Assembly: GCA_023375785.1 (NCBI GenBank)
Contig: SZWC01003635.1
Coordinates: 119,465-183,464 of the forward strand
Length of the DNA: 64,000 nucleotides
DNA from: Penium margaritaceum
Lineage: Eukaryota; Streptophyta; Zygnematophyceae; Desmidiales; Peniaceae
Direction of reading: 5' to 3'
Below, one piece after another: positions 33,150-44,600 of the stretch (the first letter of the stretch is position 1; each line of letters starts with the position of its first letter). The notes beneath the pieces were generated by a model that searched no databases, was not told the origin of the DNA, and saw nothing but the letters and a program-made list of their open reading frames with translations. The position numbers were made by a program, and so were the translations under genes.

Positions 33150-35226
33150 CATAGGCCCTTGCCTCTCCTGCCATCACGTCCCTGGAAGTCGCTTTCCCCG
33201 AAGTCACTTCTTCCTCCACCACCTCCTCATTGCCGGGGAAGACGAAGCGCCGGAGCAAGAAGGGCAAGGGCCAGCAGCAGCAACAGCAGCAGCAGCAGTC
33301 GACTTGGTCAAGTGGTGGCTCGGTCTGCGACAACTATGGCCAACCAAGGCACGGGTGGTACACGTGCTCGCTACCGATGGACGAGGCTTGCGTCATCGCC
33401 ACTATGTGTTGCCAGCGGGAGCACTGTCTCGCCTCTTCCGCCATAGCTGTCGCCACTACTGCCGCCCCGACCCCGTCCAACGGCTCCACTCCTCAATATT
33501 ATCATCCGCAGCCGTCGGCGCCTCCGTTCCCTTCACCACTCCTCCTTTCATCCGGGCTCCAACTCCATCACTCCGCACTTAGTCTACACTCCCGGGACGT
33601 CCACGCGTGAGCGTCAGCTGGAGCAGTTCATTGCGCTTCAGCTTAGCCTACCTCGCCCTTCCCCCCAGGGAACTGCGAGTTGTGTCACTTCCTGCTCGTA
33701 CCCATTGCCCTACATGACTGAGCTTGAGCTACAGTCGTGTCCTACTCCCTCGTCTTTCTTGCCATCCCCTGTGATCTCGTCTGCCACTCTTCGTGTCGAC
33801 GTCACGTGGCTTGATGGTTGGCAATCTTGATCCGCGTCCCCTTCCACCGCGTCCACGTCTCTCGCTTGCTGCCATGTGACTGTCAGTGATCTGGCGACAA
33901 CAATCCAGGACCATGCCACGACCTGGATCATCGATTCCGGACCCATGCATCACATGACGGCCTCTCGTGGGGCCTTCATTATGCTTAGTCCTATTGGCGA
34001 TCTCTGCGGGGTTTGGGCTCCGGACAGGTGTTTCGTGTCCGAGGTGTCGGTGTCCTTCGTTTCTGTGGTCCTGCAGATTATATCTTCTTGTCCGTTACAA
34101 CCCTCAACCGCATGAGCATGGACATTGTGCACTCACGTGGTGTTGGCACTGTGTCATTGTGTCTGTCCGGTCTTGTCATTTTGCATGCCACCACTCGTGG
34201 CAACCTATGGTACCTACCTCGTATGTCCTCCTCTCCTTCCGTCTCCTCCTCGTCGACCGCCACTGGCCATGTGTTTGTCACCAGCACACTCTCTCATCAG
34301 CACACCCGACACTTGCACCGCCGCCTTTGCCACATCCACTCTGATGCCGTAGATAGCATGCTCCGCAACCAGCCGGCCAAGGGCCTTGAGTCGGAGACTT
34401 TCCCTCTCCCGTGCCCCACAGAGTACGTTGATTGCTTTCAGGGCAAGATGCACCGGTCAACATACCCTCTGTCCTCTTCTCGTGCATCTGCTCCTCTAGA
34501 CCTCGTCGATTCCACTGTCATGGGTCCTCTCCCTACCAAGTCTGTTGGAGAGCTCGGCCGGTATGTCCTCACCCTCACGGACGACTACTCTCGATACCAC
34601 TGGGTTTTTTGCCTTTGACAGAAGAGCGATGTCGCCCAGGACTGGATTGTCCTTGCGGAGTACGAGTGTGGTCAATCTCTTCACCGCTTTTTCTCTTATC
34701 GTGGTGGTCAGTACATGGCCGAGACCACGACTTTCCACGCCTCCCACGGTATCCACCACGAGACGTCTGCTCCCTACATGCCTGCCCAGACAACATCTCC
34801 GAACGGAGGAACCGTACCATGGGTGATGCCATCTGCACCATGCGGGCTGAGTCTGGCCTCTCCGATGGCTTTTATTTTGAAGCCATGGCCTACATGACGT
34901 GGGTCTGGAACTGGATTCCCCACAAACCCCTTCCCCGCCAGTCCACGCCATACCAGCACTTGTGCGGTCAACGAGCCGACCTCCGCCCTGCTCGCGTCAA
35001 AGGTTGCGTGGCCATTATGTGGATGCCCCTCCCGCAGCAGGGCGGCAAGCTCGCCCCCAGCGGGCGTCCTTGCACTTTTCTTGGTGTCTCTCGTCAGTCC
35101 AGAGCTTGGCGCTTCTGGGATCCCTCTCGACACGGCATCGTCGAGTCCCGCGATGCCCTCTTCTTTGAGGAGCTGTTTCCGCGCGATCTCGTTCGGTGTC
35201 CCTCCCATCGCGTGGGGGAGTGGTGA
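33150..35226 (+). pseudogene. copia polyprotein, gag end to integrase (broken)
   Basis: Basic and poly-Gln gag tail, then a zinc knuckle at 33326-33367 whose second Cys is replaced (C-x2-Y-x4-H-x4-C). The protease site WIIDSG is at 33933-33941. The GAG-pre-integrase His block is near 34316, and the C-C pair of the integrase zinc site near 34420 also has a Tyr at one Cys position. The integrase core follows with MGPLPTKS and TDDYSRY (second Asp at 34580-34585); the usual first Asp before MGP is not seen. The DDE Glu region and RNRT block continue in another frame to the WDPSRHGIVESRDALFFEE tail. Breaks: frame changes near 33.6-33.9 kb, 34.0 kb and 34.79 kb, and a TGA at 34616. Not functional. 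Confidence 0.85.
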
Positions 35227-35247
35227 GTCCGTCCTCTGTCCTACCCC

Positions 35248-36697
35248 TAAGGCTGCACACCAAATCCGGTTCGCAAATCTGAGGCTGGATTCGGATTCGT
35301 GAGACCGAATCCAGTCCTGGATTCGGATTCACGGATCTGAGACCCGGATTCACGAATCCACTTGGATTCGTGAATCCTCCGAATCCGGTGGGAATTGTTC
35401 ACTAGCTGTTGCTAGTGATATTTTCAAACCACAAATTGGAACTGCCACGAGAGAGCAATGAAAGTAACCTCATTATACAGTTCTTCAATCTTGGCTGACG
35501 AGGAGGATGTGCAGCGAGGGTGTTCATGGCACTGCGCATCCTTGGCATGTCTATAGCACAACACGTGGCTAATGCCACGTGGTGTTATTCTTCGGCCATC
35601 TTGCTTTGGGGACAGAACAAGAATTCTTTTGTACCTTCTCATAGCGGACTCGTCAGTAATTGTGGAGTGCCACAATTTTCTGTGCGTCCCTCGTGCAACG
35701 GTTGTGCACTTAAGAAAATGCACGCCGGAAGTTACACGCCGGTACTCCAAAAACAAGGCCCTTTCTATTCTCATCGCAATCCCTTTTTCAAAGGGAGAGA
35801 AGTAATGGCATGATGAATTAAGGTCCTCGGATCATCCGATCGAACGGACGGCAGGAAATGGGTTCGCAAAGAGAGAGTCTTTTGTCCATGTTGTATTGTT
35901 TTGTGTGCTCACAACTCCAGTCATGCGAACATTGTAAAAAGAGGAAGATGTACATCCCCACGATAAACAGCTTTGCACAATTGAAGCCGTCGATGATCGT
36001 TTGATTCGGTGATCCGACACCTTAGTTGTCTTTTCTCATATCACCAACTATCATACCCATGAACAGCCAATTGCAGAAACCCAGCCTTAAAAGTGCAAGG
36101 AGTAGTGAAACATTTGTTTGATCAGAAAACAGCACCCGTTCTGAATTCATGCAAGCACGTGACACGTTTCCGAGCGTACACAAGAGGTTGGATAAAAGGT
36201 TCAGCCTGACAGTGAACTGGCTGTGCGCTGTCAGGCTGTGACGCAAACAAACCTGACTGACACTCGCGACAATGCCAATGGTCAAGGATTTCCATCAAAC
36301 GCTTGTGTAGCCTCAGCGAGAACGCCTGTGAGCATCGCAGAACTCCAAAACATGTCCGATTCAGGCCATACACGTGTCATGAGTGTGCCAGCTCGTACAT
36401 ACTTGGAACATGCATGATGGGGGCTTTGGCCATTTTGACAAACGGCGACCTGAAGGTCCGAAGCTTTGAAACTTCAAATCTCAAGATTGCCGCTCGGCGG
36501 TCTGAGCAACGGATATGTACCTCCAAGTGAAGGAATTTTTCTATCCAGCCCTCCCTTCCCCCCTCTCCCCAGGATTCGACTCTGGATTCCCGAATCCCCA
36601 GATGAGACCCACCCTTAGATCCGGATTTGTGAATGTGGATCCGGATTCGGGATTCGTGAATTGGATTCATGAATCCTTGGATTCGTGTGCAGCCTTA
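35248..36697. mobile_element. non-autonomous hAT element nested in the copia element
   Basis: Starts TAAGGCTGCACACC and ends GTGTGCAGCCTTA. Its last 19 bases differ at only one position from the right end of the element at 21407-22468. Flanking octamers CCTACCCC (35240-35247) and CCTACTGC (36698-36705) match at 6 of 8 positions, a decayed target duplication. Both subterminal zones are packed with GGATTCG/GAATCC words. The interior (about 35400-36540) has only short open frames without domains. The copia reading resumes immediately after it. Confidence 0.88.
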
Positions 36698-38969
36698 CCT
36701 ACTGCTGTTGGGAGGCACATCACTTTGTCCCTCTAAGCCAGTAGCCCCAGTCTCGCCCGCTGGCCCTCCGAGCCAGCAGCACCAGTTGCGCTCGCTGGCC
36801 CCTCCGAGCCAGCAGCCCAAGCTGCGCCCGCTGGCCCCTCCGGGCCGGTTGTCCCAGTCGCGCCCGCAGGCCCCTCCAGGCGAGTAGCCCCAGTCACGTC
36901 CACTGGTCCCTCCAGGCCAGTCGCCCCAGTCACGTCCACTGGTCATTCCAGGCCAGTCGCCCTAGTTGTGTCCACTAGTCCCTCCGGCCGCCCCAGGCGC
37001 GTCCACTAGTCTCTCCGGGCCAGCAACCCCAGTCGCGTCCGTTGGTCCCTCCGGGCCAACAACCCCGTTCGCCTCTGTCGGCCCGTCAGACTCGGTGCCA
37101 TCTCTTGCCTTGCCGTGCTACACGTGTGGCCCAGGCGGCAGCCTTCGACCCAGACCGTCAGTGAGCGCACAGACCATAGCACCTCGCCCAGTGGCGTCTT
37201 GGCCCCTTGTCGCGCCACGTGTCTCTTCCACTCTTACAATCGTGAGTGGGGACCCTAGCACTAAGGCCCTCGGCATGACCACTTTGGCTATCATCGTAGA
37301 CCTTCATCTTGGCTCTGCAATGGGGTACGCCATGCTTCATCACGAGCAACGGCATGCTGTCATGGGTGCACTCACACGCATCCCACCTACAGCCCGAGAT
37401 GCACACGCTCTTTCCGTCCGCTCCATAGCACGCCCGGAGGACCCTGTTACCTTGCGCGGTGCTTGGTCCTCCCCTGAGGCCGCATACTGGGATGCTTCAT
37501 GCGCTAACGAGCTCGCCGCCATCCGGCAGCACCACGTGTATGACCTTGTCGACCTCCCTCTAGGTCGGAAGGTCATTGGTGCCAAGTGGGTCTTTCGGGG
37601 CAAATGGAAGCCCAACGGTTCCTTGGACAAGTACAAGTTGGGCCTCACAGCCAAGGGGTTTGCGCAGGTCCCTGGGGTCGATTACGACCAGATCTTTGCC
37701 CCAGTTTGCCGGTTCTCCACGAGTTGGGTGCTATTCAGCCTGGTTGTCGAGCATAGGTGGGAGCTGCATCAGATGGACATGAGTAACGCCTTCTTGCACG
37801 GTTCACTAGAGGGTGAAGAGCTTTACATGGTGCAGCCTACAGGCTTCGACAACAGCACTGTGAGAGTCTTGCAGCTACAGAAGGCCCTCTACGGCCTGAA
37901 GCAGTCGCCTCGGAGCTGGAACCAGGGGATTTGCAGCACGCTCCTTCGCGACAACCTTCAGTGCACCACCGCTGACCCCGCAGTTCCGTCAGCCCGCGAG
38001 GCCTGACCCTCGCCGCTGTCCTAGTCTACGTCGACGATCTCCTCGTTATGTCGCCTGACATGGGTGCCATCCATCGTGTCAAGGACCTGCTACACACTGC
38101 CTACCAGATGAAGGATCTCGGGTCCGCCCGAGTCATCCTGGGCATGGAGCTCGAGCATGATCGCGCCTAGGGCATCCTGCACGTCCACCAGGCTGCCTAT
38201 GTGTAGACCCTGTCCACTCGCTTTGCCGAGGACCTGCCCCTCGTGCCCAGCGCATCTTCACCCATGTAACCTGATGGCCAGGTGAAGCTAAGGAGTCCTG
38301 ACCCAGCCGTTGTGGGGGAGCCAGTTGACGTGACCACATATCTGCGAGTCATCGGGTCACTGATGTTCCTGGCGATAACGACGCGTCCAGACATCGCTTT
38401 CGCCGTCAACCTCCTGGCCCAGTTCTCTCAGGAGCTGCGTTACCTTCACTTCGAGGCTACGATCCAAGTACTACGCTACGTCGTCTCGACTCCTCGGCGA
38501 GGTCTCATGTTCTAAGGCCAACCGTCCGTCGTCACGGTGGGCTACACCGATAGTGACTAGGCCAATAGTCCAAACGGCAAGAGTCGCACAGGGTGGATCT
38601 TTCTCATCGACCGCATGCCTGTGTCCTTTTGCAGTGGCAAGTAGGTGTGTATTGCATGCAGCACAACTAAGGCTGAGTACGTGGCCCTTGGCTCAGGCGC
38701 GTGTGAGAGTGTGGTTGCGTCATGTGTTGTCCGAGTTGCATCAGTCCGTCACATCCATCACGTTGCATTGAGACAACGAGAGTGCCATGGCCATCGCCGA
38801 CAATGACGGCGTGCATCACACACGCACAAAGCAGATCAACGTTGAGTATCACTATGTGCGTTCACTGTTGCATGACGGCAGTATCAGCATTGTGTGGGCT
38901 GAGACAGCATTGCAGCTGGCTGACTTCTTGACCAAGGCACTACAGCGCGACTTGTTCAAGAGGCTGTGA
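36698..38969 (+). pseudogene. copia polyprotein, linker, reverse transcriptase and RNase H (broken)
   Basis: A Pro/Val/Ser-rich linker (36720-37100) leads into RT: IGAKWVFRGKWKPNGSLDKY, the first catalytic Asp in QMDMSNAFLHG (37776-37778), KALYGLKQSPRSW, and, after a frame change near 37990, YVDDLL with the Asp pair at 38033-38038. RNase H follows (GYTDSD near 38540, TKAEYVALG near 38670), and after another shift near 38700 the C-terminal ADFLTKALQRDLFKRL ends at 38969. In-frame stops: 38168, 38204, 38267, 38513, 38558, 38642 and 38769. The RT catalytic Asp residues survive, but the product cannot be made. Confidence 0.9.
36725..37095 (+). repeat. 39-bp repeats encoding the copia Pro-rich linker
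   Basis: Tandem, diverged 39-bp units encode about 13 residues each of the type GPSxPVAPVxSTG. They form the spacer between integrase and RT. The antisense strand reads as Gly-X-Y collagen-like sequence, a side effect of Pro codons (CCx) read backwards as Gly codons (xGG). Confidence 0.75.
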
Positions 38970-39090
38970 ATTCAGTTGGCGTGCGTCCATGAGTGACTCT
39001 CTTTGTCCATGTATGCGTCTCTACAAGCCGTGGAGGAGTCTGGTTGTTGACTGTGTCTCTAACCGCCCATGTGCACTACGCTTGTGAGTC

Positions 39091-39099
39091 ATGGGGGAG
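39091..39099 (+). promoter_or_regulatory. polypurine tract of the copia element
   Basis: ATGGGGGAG lies immediately before TGTTGG. A G-rich purine run touching the LTR is the primer for plus-strand DNA synthesis in LTR elements, and this form is common in plant copia elements. Confidence 0.75.
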
Positions 39100-39694
39100 T
39101 GTTGGTTTTTGCGCACATTTCATTGTGCTCTGTTGTGTCCTCCCGGCTTGTGTACATCGGCATGTAGATGACTGACTGCGAGACTCGACTCTGCTCCACT
39201 GTCGTCCAGTGGAGCCGACACACGCTTAGGCCTACTCGCAGTTCGCTGGAGCCTCCTCCCTCGGGCAATGTGCTCAGCTCCATGAGCAGCCCTCCTCGGC
39301 GGTCGGACCGCTGGTGGTCACTGCCAGCGAACTTGCTCTCTGCATGCTCCCAGCGCTAGCTTTGACTGTGCCGTTGCGTTTGCAGCGTTATGCTCTGTCT
39401 AGGGTCCATGTCTCTTCTTGTGTGGCACTCTTTGGCATCGTGGGTGGTCGTAAGCACAGCCCGGGTTCCGGCAGCCATAACTCTTTGCTCCTGTTTTGCT
39501 AGCTGATTCTGACCGCATGACTGCGTTTGCAGCGTCAGTATTATAGTATGGTCTAGTTTTCACGCAAAACGGACGACGCCTGGGTTTTGGGCTGTCATGC
39601 GTCTGGCAGGGCTCACCAAGAAAACCGTGCCTGCCAGAAAATAAATCTAAGACTATTTTCTGACTGGCTGGTTAGTTGAGTAACAAGTTCTACA
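39100..39694 (+). mobile_element. 3' LTR of the copia element (right edge approximate)
   Basis: Begins TGTTGGTTTTTGCGCACA directly after the polypurine tract. An AATAAA at about 39640 could be its polyadenylation signal. The end is placed at a TACA near 39694, a guess, because no 5' LTR or target duplication is available for comparison. It contains a repeated GCGTTTGCAGCGT word (39374 and 39523). Confidence 0.6.
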
Positions 39695-41600
39695 CTAGTG
39701 GGGGGAACTAGAGCTTGGAGGGGTCTCCCATTGTTGCTCATTCCTGATTCCTAATCAGTCACTTTCAGTTTTCAGCTGCTTTCTGGCGCTAACATAGGCG
39801 CGCACATTTTTTAGTAACAAAACCAGAGCTTCCAGACTTTGTCTCTAGAGCAGCAGACCGAGGGGGCAGCAGACTTAAGGAACTAGTGTGGAAGCTCGCA
39901 CGATGCATCAACAACGCTGCTACCCCAACTTGCTGCCTAGTTTTCCTTTTAACCCTTGAATAAATTTGGGCCCTCTCAAACCACTACATTCCATCTGATT
40001 TAGAAAAGGCAATGGGAAAGAAATACTTCCTTTCAAGCCTTCAGATTAATGGATGCATTCTGTACGGCGAAACCGATATACATACATTTTTTCCATCTTA
40101 ATATGCAGAAAGAACAAGGGACACCGGAAAACCTCAAAAGAGTTGAAAATTCGAGATTAGTCAGTCATCATCTTTCAATGAATTCCCTAGAGAACAAGAG
40201 ATTGCGACTGTCCCTCGCTTTTAAATGTGGTGAAAAAAAACCATAACCTACACCATCTTCCTTTATTAAAGCGAAAGAGAGGCGGGTTCAGCTCCTGGGA
40301 AAATGCAGCGCCAACTTGGTCACCTTGACGCAGTCGGTGAGGACCATCGCTACTAAAACAAAGAAGGAACGCATCCCGAGCGGAACAGCATCCGAGCTGA
40401 AGTTGTTTTCCTTTGATCCCTGTTGCACATTTGTCTCCTTCTCGACCTTGCAGGGACGGGTTTCACCAGCGTTTAGCACAGACAGGTTTGTCCTAGACGT
40501 TGAGTTTTACGATCGATGTGATCGACGCGGAGTGCAATGTTTTGGATGCCATAAAGAGGAGCAATCTACAACATTAATCGGCAATCCACATTAATGTCAC
40601 CTCAGTCAGTCTTGCTCCTCGCCATCGTAAGAATGAATGGAGGGCAGCGGAAGAATTGTATTATCATTTTATCCCGAAACGAGGTCGATTCAAATCTGAA
40701 AATTGTTACGGCCTTGAAAGCCTCAACCACACCCCCCCCCCCATTGGGAAACAATACTATGGGCATGACCATTGAACATCCTGTTAAGAGTTCGGGTTTC
40801 GAAAGCTCATTTCGGAGCTGACTCTAACAAGCACCCTTGAAATTCTCGATTATTTCCAAGCGTGTATTGTTTTACTACCCCGTTCTGAAGTGGAACCAAA
40901 GTGTAGATTCCGAAAGGAGCGAATGGAAGGCATTTCCTCCATCCAAGACCAGAAGAGATCTTTATAAATCTCAACTTTCAGCATCAGAAGAACAGATCCT
41001 GTAAATCAAAATGCGTCATTGCCAACTGTTTCTCGTTGTTCAGGCAAGTTGTAAGGAGCAACTAGAGAGAACCCTCCTCGTCGGTCCCACTGGCACCGAC
41101 ATCGTGCGTCCTTTCCGACTGTGGGTAAGGTAAAACAAGGAAAACGTAAAAAGTAACCCGCTATCCAAAACTATCTTACAGCGCACATAAATTATTTGTA
41201 AGGAAAAGCGACCATACATGCACACACAACCCCAGAGCAGGGTGTACCAATGGCAAATTGACAAGGCCTCAGTGTCAAGACGTTTCATAAAAACAAAAAA
41301 AACTTGGAAATGCTTTTTCTCGAAAGGTCTAAAAAATCCCGAGGTTAGTCGCACCAGATGAGAAAAATACATAATTGATGTATGCACTTTTGGTGACATT
41401 TCAGATGCTCTTGGTGCGACAACATCAATGATGAAAGAGAAGAAAAGCAACAAATTTCTCAAGTTATCTTCTACCATGAAACTTGATCCCTGAATCAAAA
41501 CTATAAACCTAATACAATTCCATCTCTTCCCCTCCACTGAGCTATCCACTCATACATGTAATTGAAGTTGCATGTTTTCTCCGAGCGACAAAATAGTTAC
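39695..41600. other. non-repetitive DNA without a recognisable gene
   Basis: Mixed composition. The longest open frames (40316-40594 plus, 41040-41549 minus, 169 codons) show no domain or motif I recognise. A stretch near 41041-41125 on the plus strand is flanked by exon-like signals (GTTGTTCAG before, GGTAAGG after), but its 27 translated residues match nothing I know. A C11 run lies at 40732-40742. Confidence 0.5.
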
Positions 41601-44600
41601 AAAGAATGATAATCTATCAAAATAACTAGATATGGAGAACAATTACTCTAGTTATCTAGAGTAGTGTTGCAAACGTGAAGAAGAGTAGTTTTCCTCCATA
41701 TCTAAAGAGAAAAAAAATTTATATGAACTATACCCTATGTTCATGAAATTTTGTTTAAAACATTTTAAAAAATAACAAATTTAAATCCTTCACATGGAAA
41801 AACATGTCCTTTGATTCGTAACAACAGGCAAGGCATGCTTTAAAAGCATGTGGAAGAGTGAGAAAAACAACCAATTCCAATTGCACAATCATGTAATCTT
41901 TCAATGTAGAAACATGATAACTATTGCCACAAACTTCAAATCTTCTTAGGTATGATAAAAAACTAAGTGAGCTTTCTTTTGGAAATTGATATGATGATAC
42001 TAGCTTGAAACAAACACAACGTATTCAATTCTCATATATTTCTCTATTCTAAAGTGATACAATTTTGTATTTAATAATAAATTAAAAAAATTTCAAAACA
42101 TTTTGAAATAATTTTAAATGAATAAATATCTATTATAGTGGAATATTCTAGAGAAGTTTCATGGGTAACAAGGAATATCAATGAAAAAATAAAAATAAAG
42201 GATTTTCTTCTTAACATAAGAAGAATGCCCTAAGGTATGAAGATAAAGGTTACAAAGCTCGTATGTCATTTATGATGTATCTTATTTCATATAAAAAACG
42301 CAATCAATGCCTTAATGGTCACAACAGAATAAACAGAAAAAAAATTTAGGTAGCTTTTTGTAAATAGTTAAGATAAAACGCTCTTTAAAATACATCATCG
42401 TTAAATGATGGAAATGCAAATCCTTAAAGGGGTTAACCTCTTAAATGATAAATATTCTACGGCCACTGTAATTCTTTCTTCATACACTTGAAAATGAAGG
42501 TTGTTTATAGAAAAGACATGATTAAAGAATTACTTCATTTATATTTCAATAGCCATAACATATATTTAAGATACGTTATTGTCAATGATACATGATATTC
42601 CATCTTGAGACAAGTGTAACAACATGAAAATATGATTGTATCTTACTCAATGATACATCCATGAGTTGAAAAAACTTAACATGGCATGGAAGCAATAATG
42701 ACAAGCATGGTTCCGTATTTCTCGTTATGTTAGGTTGGAAAGGTGTGAAAAAGTGTATGAGTGTTGTAATAAGACAATGTTTTATGATTGGTCTGATGTA
42801 GATGAAGACTAGAAACGTAGATGGAAACGTACATGTAGATGAACATTGTATGTTCATAAACAAAGGAAGATAATCTTCATTTGAATGAATAGTTTGATTC
42901 GAATATAGATGTAAATATATTAGTGTAACATGAAAATCATGTTTTTTCAGGGAGAAATGATTTCGTCTACTTATGGATACAAAAGAAGGACAAAGATATG
43001 AGTGTGTTCTCATACTCATATGCATTTACTATGCAATTTTTATACTACATCTATAAAATTAAAACTTATGCAAAGTCAAACGAATTAAAAAAATATTAAA
43101 ATGAAGATGGAAATTGAACACTATAGATGGACTAAGAAGCTTGAACACGATATTAACATGCAAATACATAAACATTATTGGAGATAGAAGAAGTTAAATA
43201 CAGGGGTTGATAGACACGCATGAGACTTTGAGTAGAAAGTCAATTGCGATATGTAGATTGGTAAAAATTAAAAGAGGATTGTTTACATGATCTTTCCTTT
43301 TTTAAAACATTAGTACTTAGAATGATTAAATAGTCATCTTCCATCTCTAATAATCATGAACTTTTATGTATCCAAATGGGGTCGAAAACGTTTCTATTGA
43401 TACATTGTTAACTTCCCTAGTTTAATGAGACGTTTTGCACCTCTAATAGACGTTTAAAAAACAAAATTGTTTATTCCAAAGTGACAATGGTGATAAAAAA
43501 TTACATAATGCAAACATCACGAGTTTATTGACCATTCAATGATATGTTTTAGAAATTCTTCATATCCAAAATAGTTTCTCTCTATTTGCTTCAATTCCAA
43601 AAGGCACCATAAATGAAACATCAATGGAGGAAACAATAGTTTGAAAAAACTAAAAGGAATTTTGTATCATGTGTGAAAATTCACCTGGATTATTCTCATA
43701 AATTTAAAGACATGTAACAATAAGCTTTTGTTGCAAAGGATATATCTTCTATCAGAGATACTTGACTTTATGAAGGAAGATTTTACTTCACATTCTTTTT
43801 TGTCTTTCCTAAATGTGGTTGGTAGGATTTTGGTTTCAAAGCATTGATTTACATGGATTTTGAAAATAAAATGGATCATTTTCCTTATAAATTTGATATG
43901 TCTAAGGTCTATCTATTTTTATTTAATTGATGAATTTTAACAATGCGAATCAAAGTTTACGGATTGACATAAATATATCCTTGAAACATGAATAGATGTC
44001 ATTTGTCCATGTTAAAAAACAGTTTCATACGTAGAAGGATTTAAATTTAACAAAAAAAACCATGAGAAATTGATTTTGGCATAAGAACTAAAGATAGTAA
44101 CAATTTCGCTTTGTGTTTTCAGTTTGCATTCAGTATTTTCTTAAAACATTTCATCTTTTCAAGAATAATGTTTCGACCAAAGTCACTTCGTTTTTATCAT
44201 GTTTTACGTTGAATTGAATTTTGGTTACATCATTTTGTATCTTATGTTTTTGAATGAGAATGATTTCCTGATTTAACTTTTTAAATAAACTTTCATCATA
44301 ATGTTATAGACTTTTGGATGGATACATGTGGTTTGCATCATCTTAATTGTTTCTATTAATTTCATGTGAAAATGTTTTGTTTATGACATATTTTCAATAT
44401 AAATTATTTTCATTTAATTATCATAAAGGAAAACATTACTCCCAAAACATACCAAATTTAGGTTCTATGGTTTGAAAACTCATAACTCAACTATACTTTG
44501 ATAGTAATTAAAGAATTGATTAATTTTTCTTTTCCAATTTCCCATCCTTCACATGAAATGGTTCTAAATTTTATAAAAGTTTGTATGATATGATGTTTCA

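Larger units (their letters stand above)
33109..39694 (+). mobile_element. Ty1/copia retrotransposon, 5'-truncated and decayed
   Basis: The domain order gag zinc knuckle, protease, integrase, reverse transcriptase, RNase H identifies a copia-type polyprotein (integrase before RT). A polypurine tract and the start of a 3' LTR follow at 39091-39100. There is no 5' LTR or primer-binding site: the 10-bp array abuts gag sequence at about 33108, so the element was truncated on that side or the array replaced its left end. A 1,450-bp hAT element (35248-36697) sits between integrase and RT. The right end of the 3' LTR is uncertain. Confidence 0.9.

Noticed and set aside
33967-34344. Alternative frames overlapping the copia protease and integrase on both strands
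   Set aside because: They overlap sequence clearly assigned to copia motifs and have no domains of their own; the GC-rich composition leaves many frames open.
36733-36939. Collagen-like Gly-X-Y protein on the minus strand
   Set aside because: It is the antisense of the copia Pro-rich linker, whose CCx codons read as xGG on the other strand.
41040-41549. 169-codon minus-strand frame as a gene
   Set aside because: No recognisable domain and no neighbouring gene structure. On the plus strand the same place has only weak exon-like signals, too little to call.
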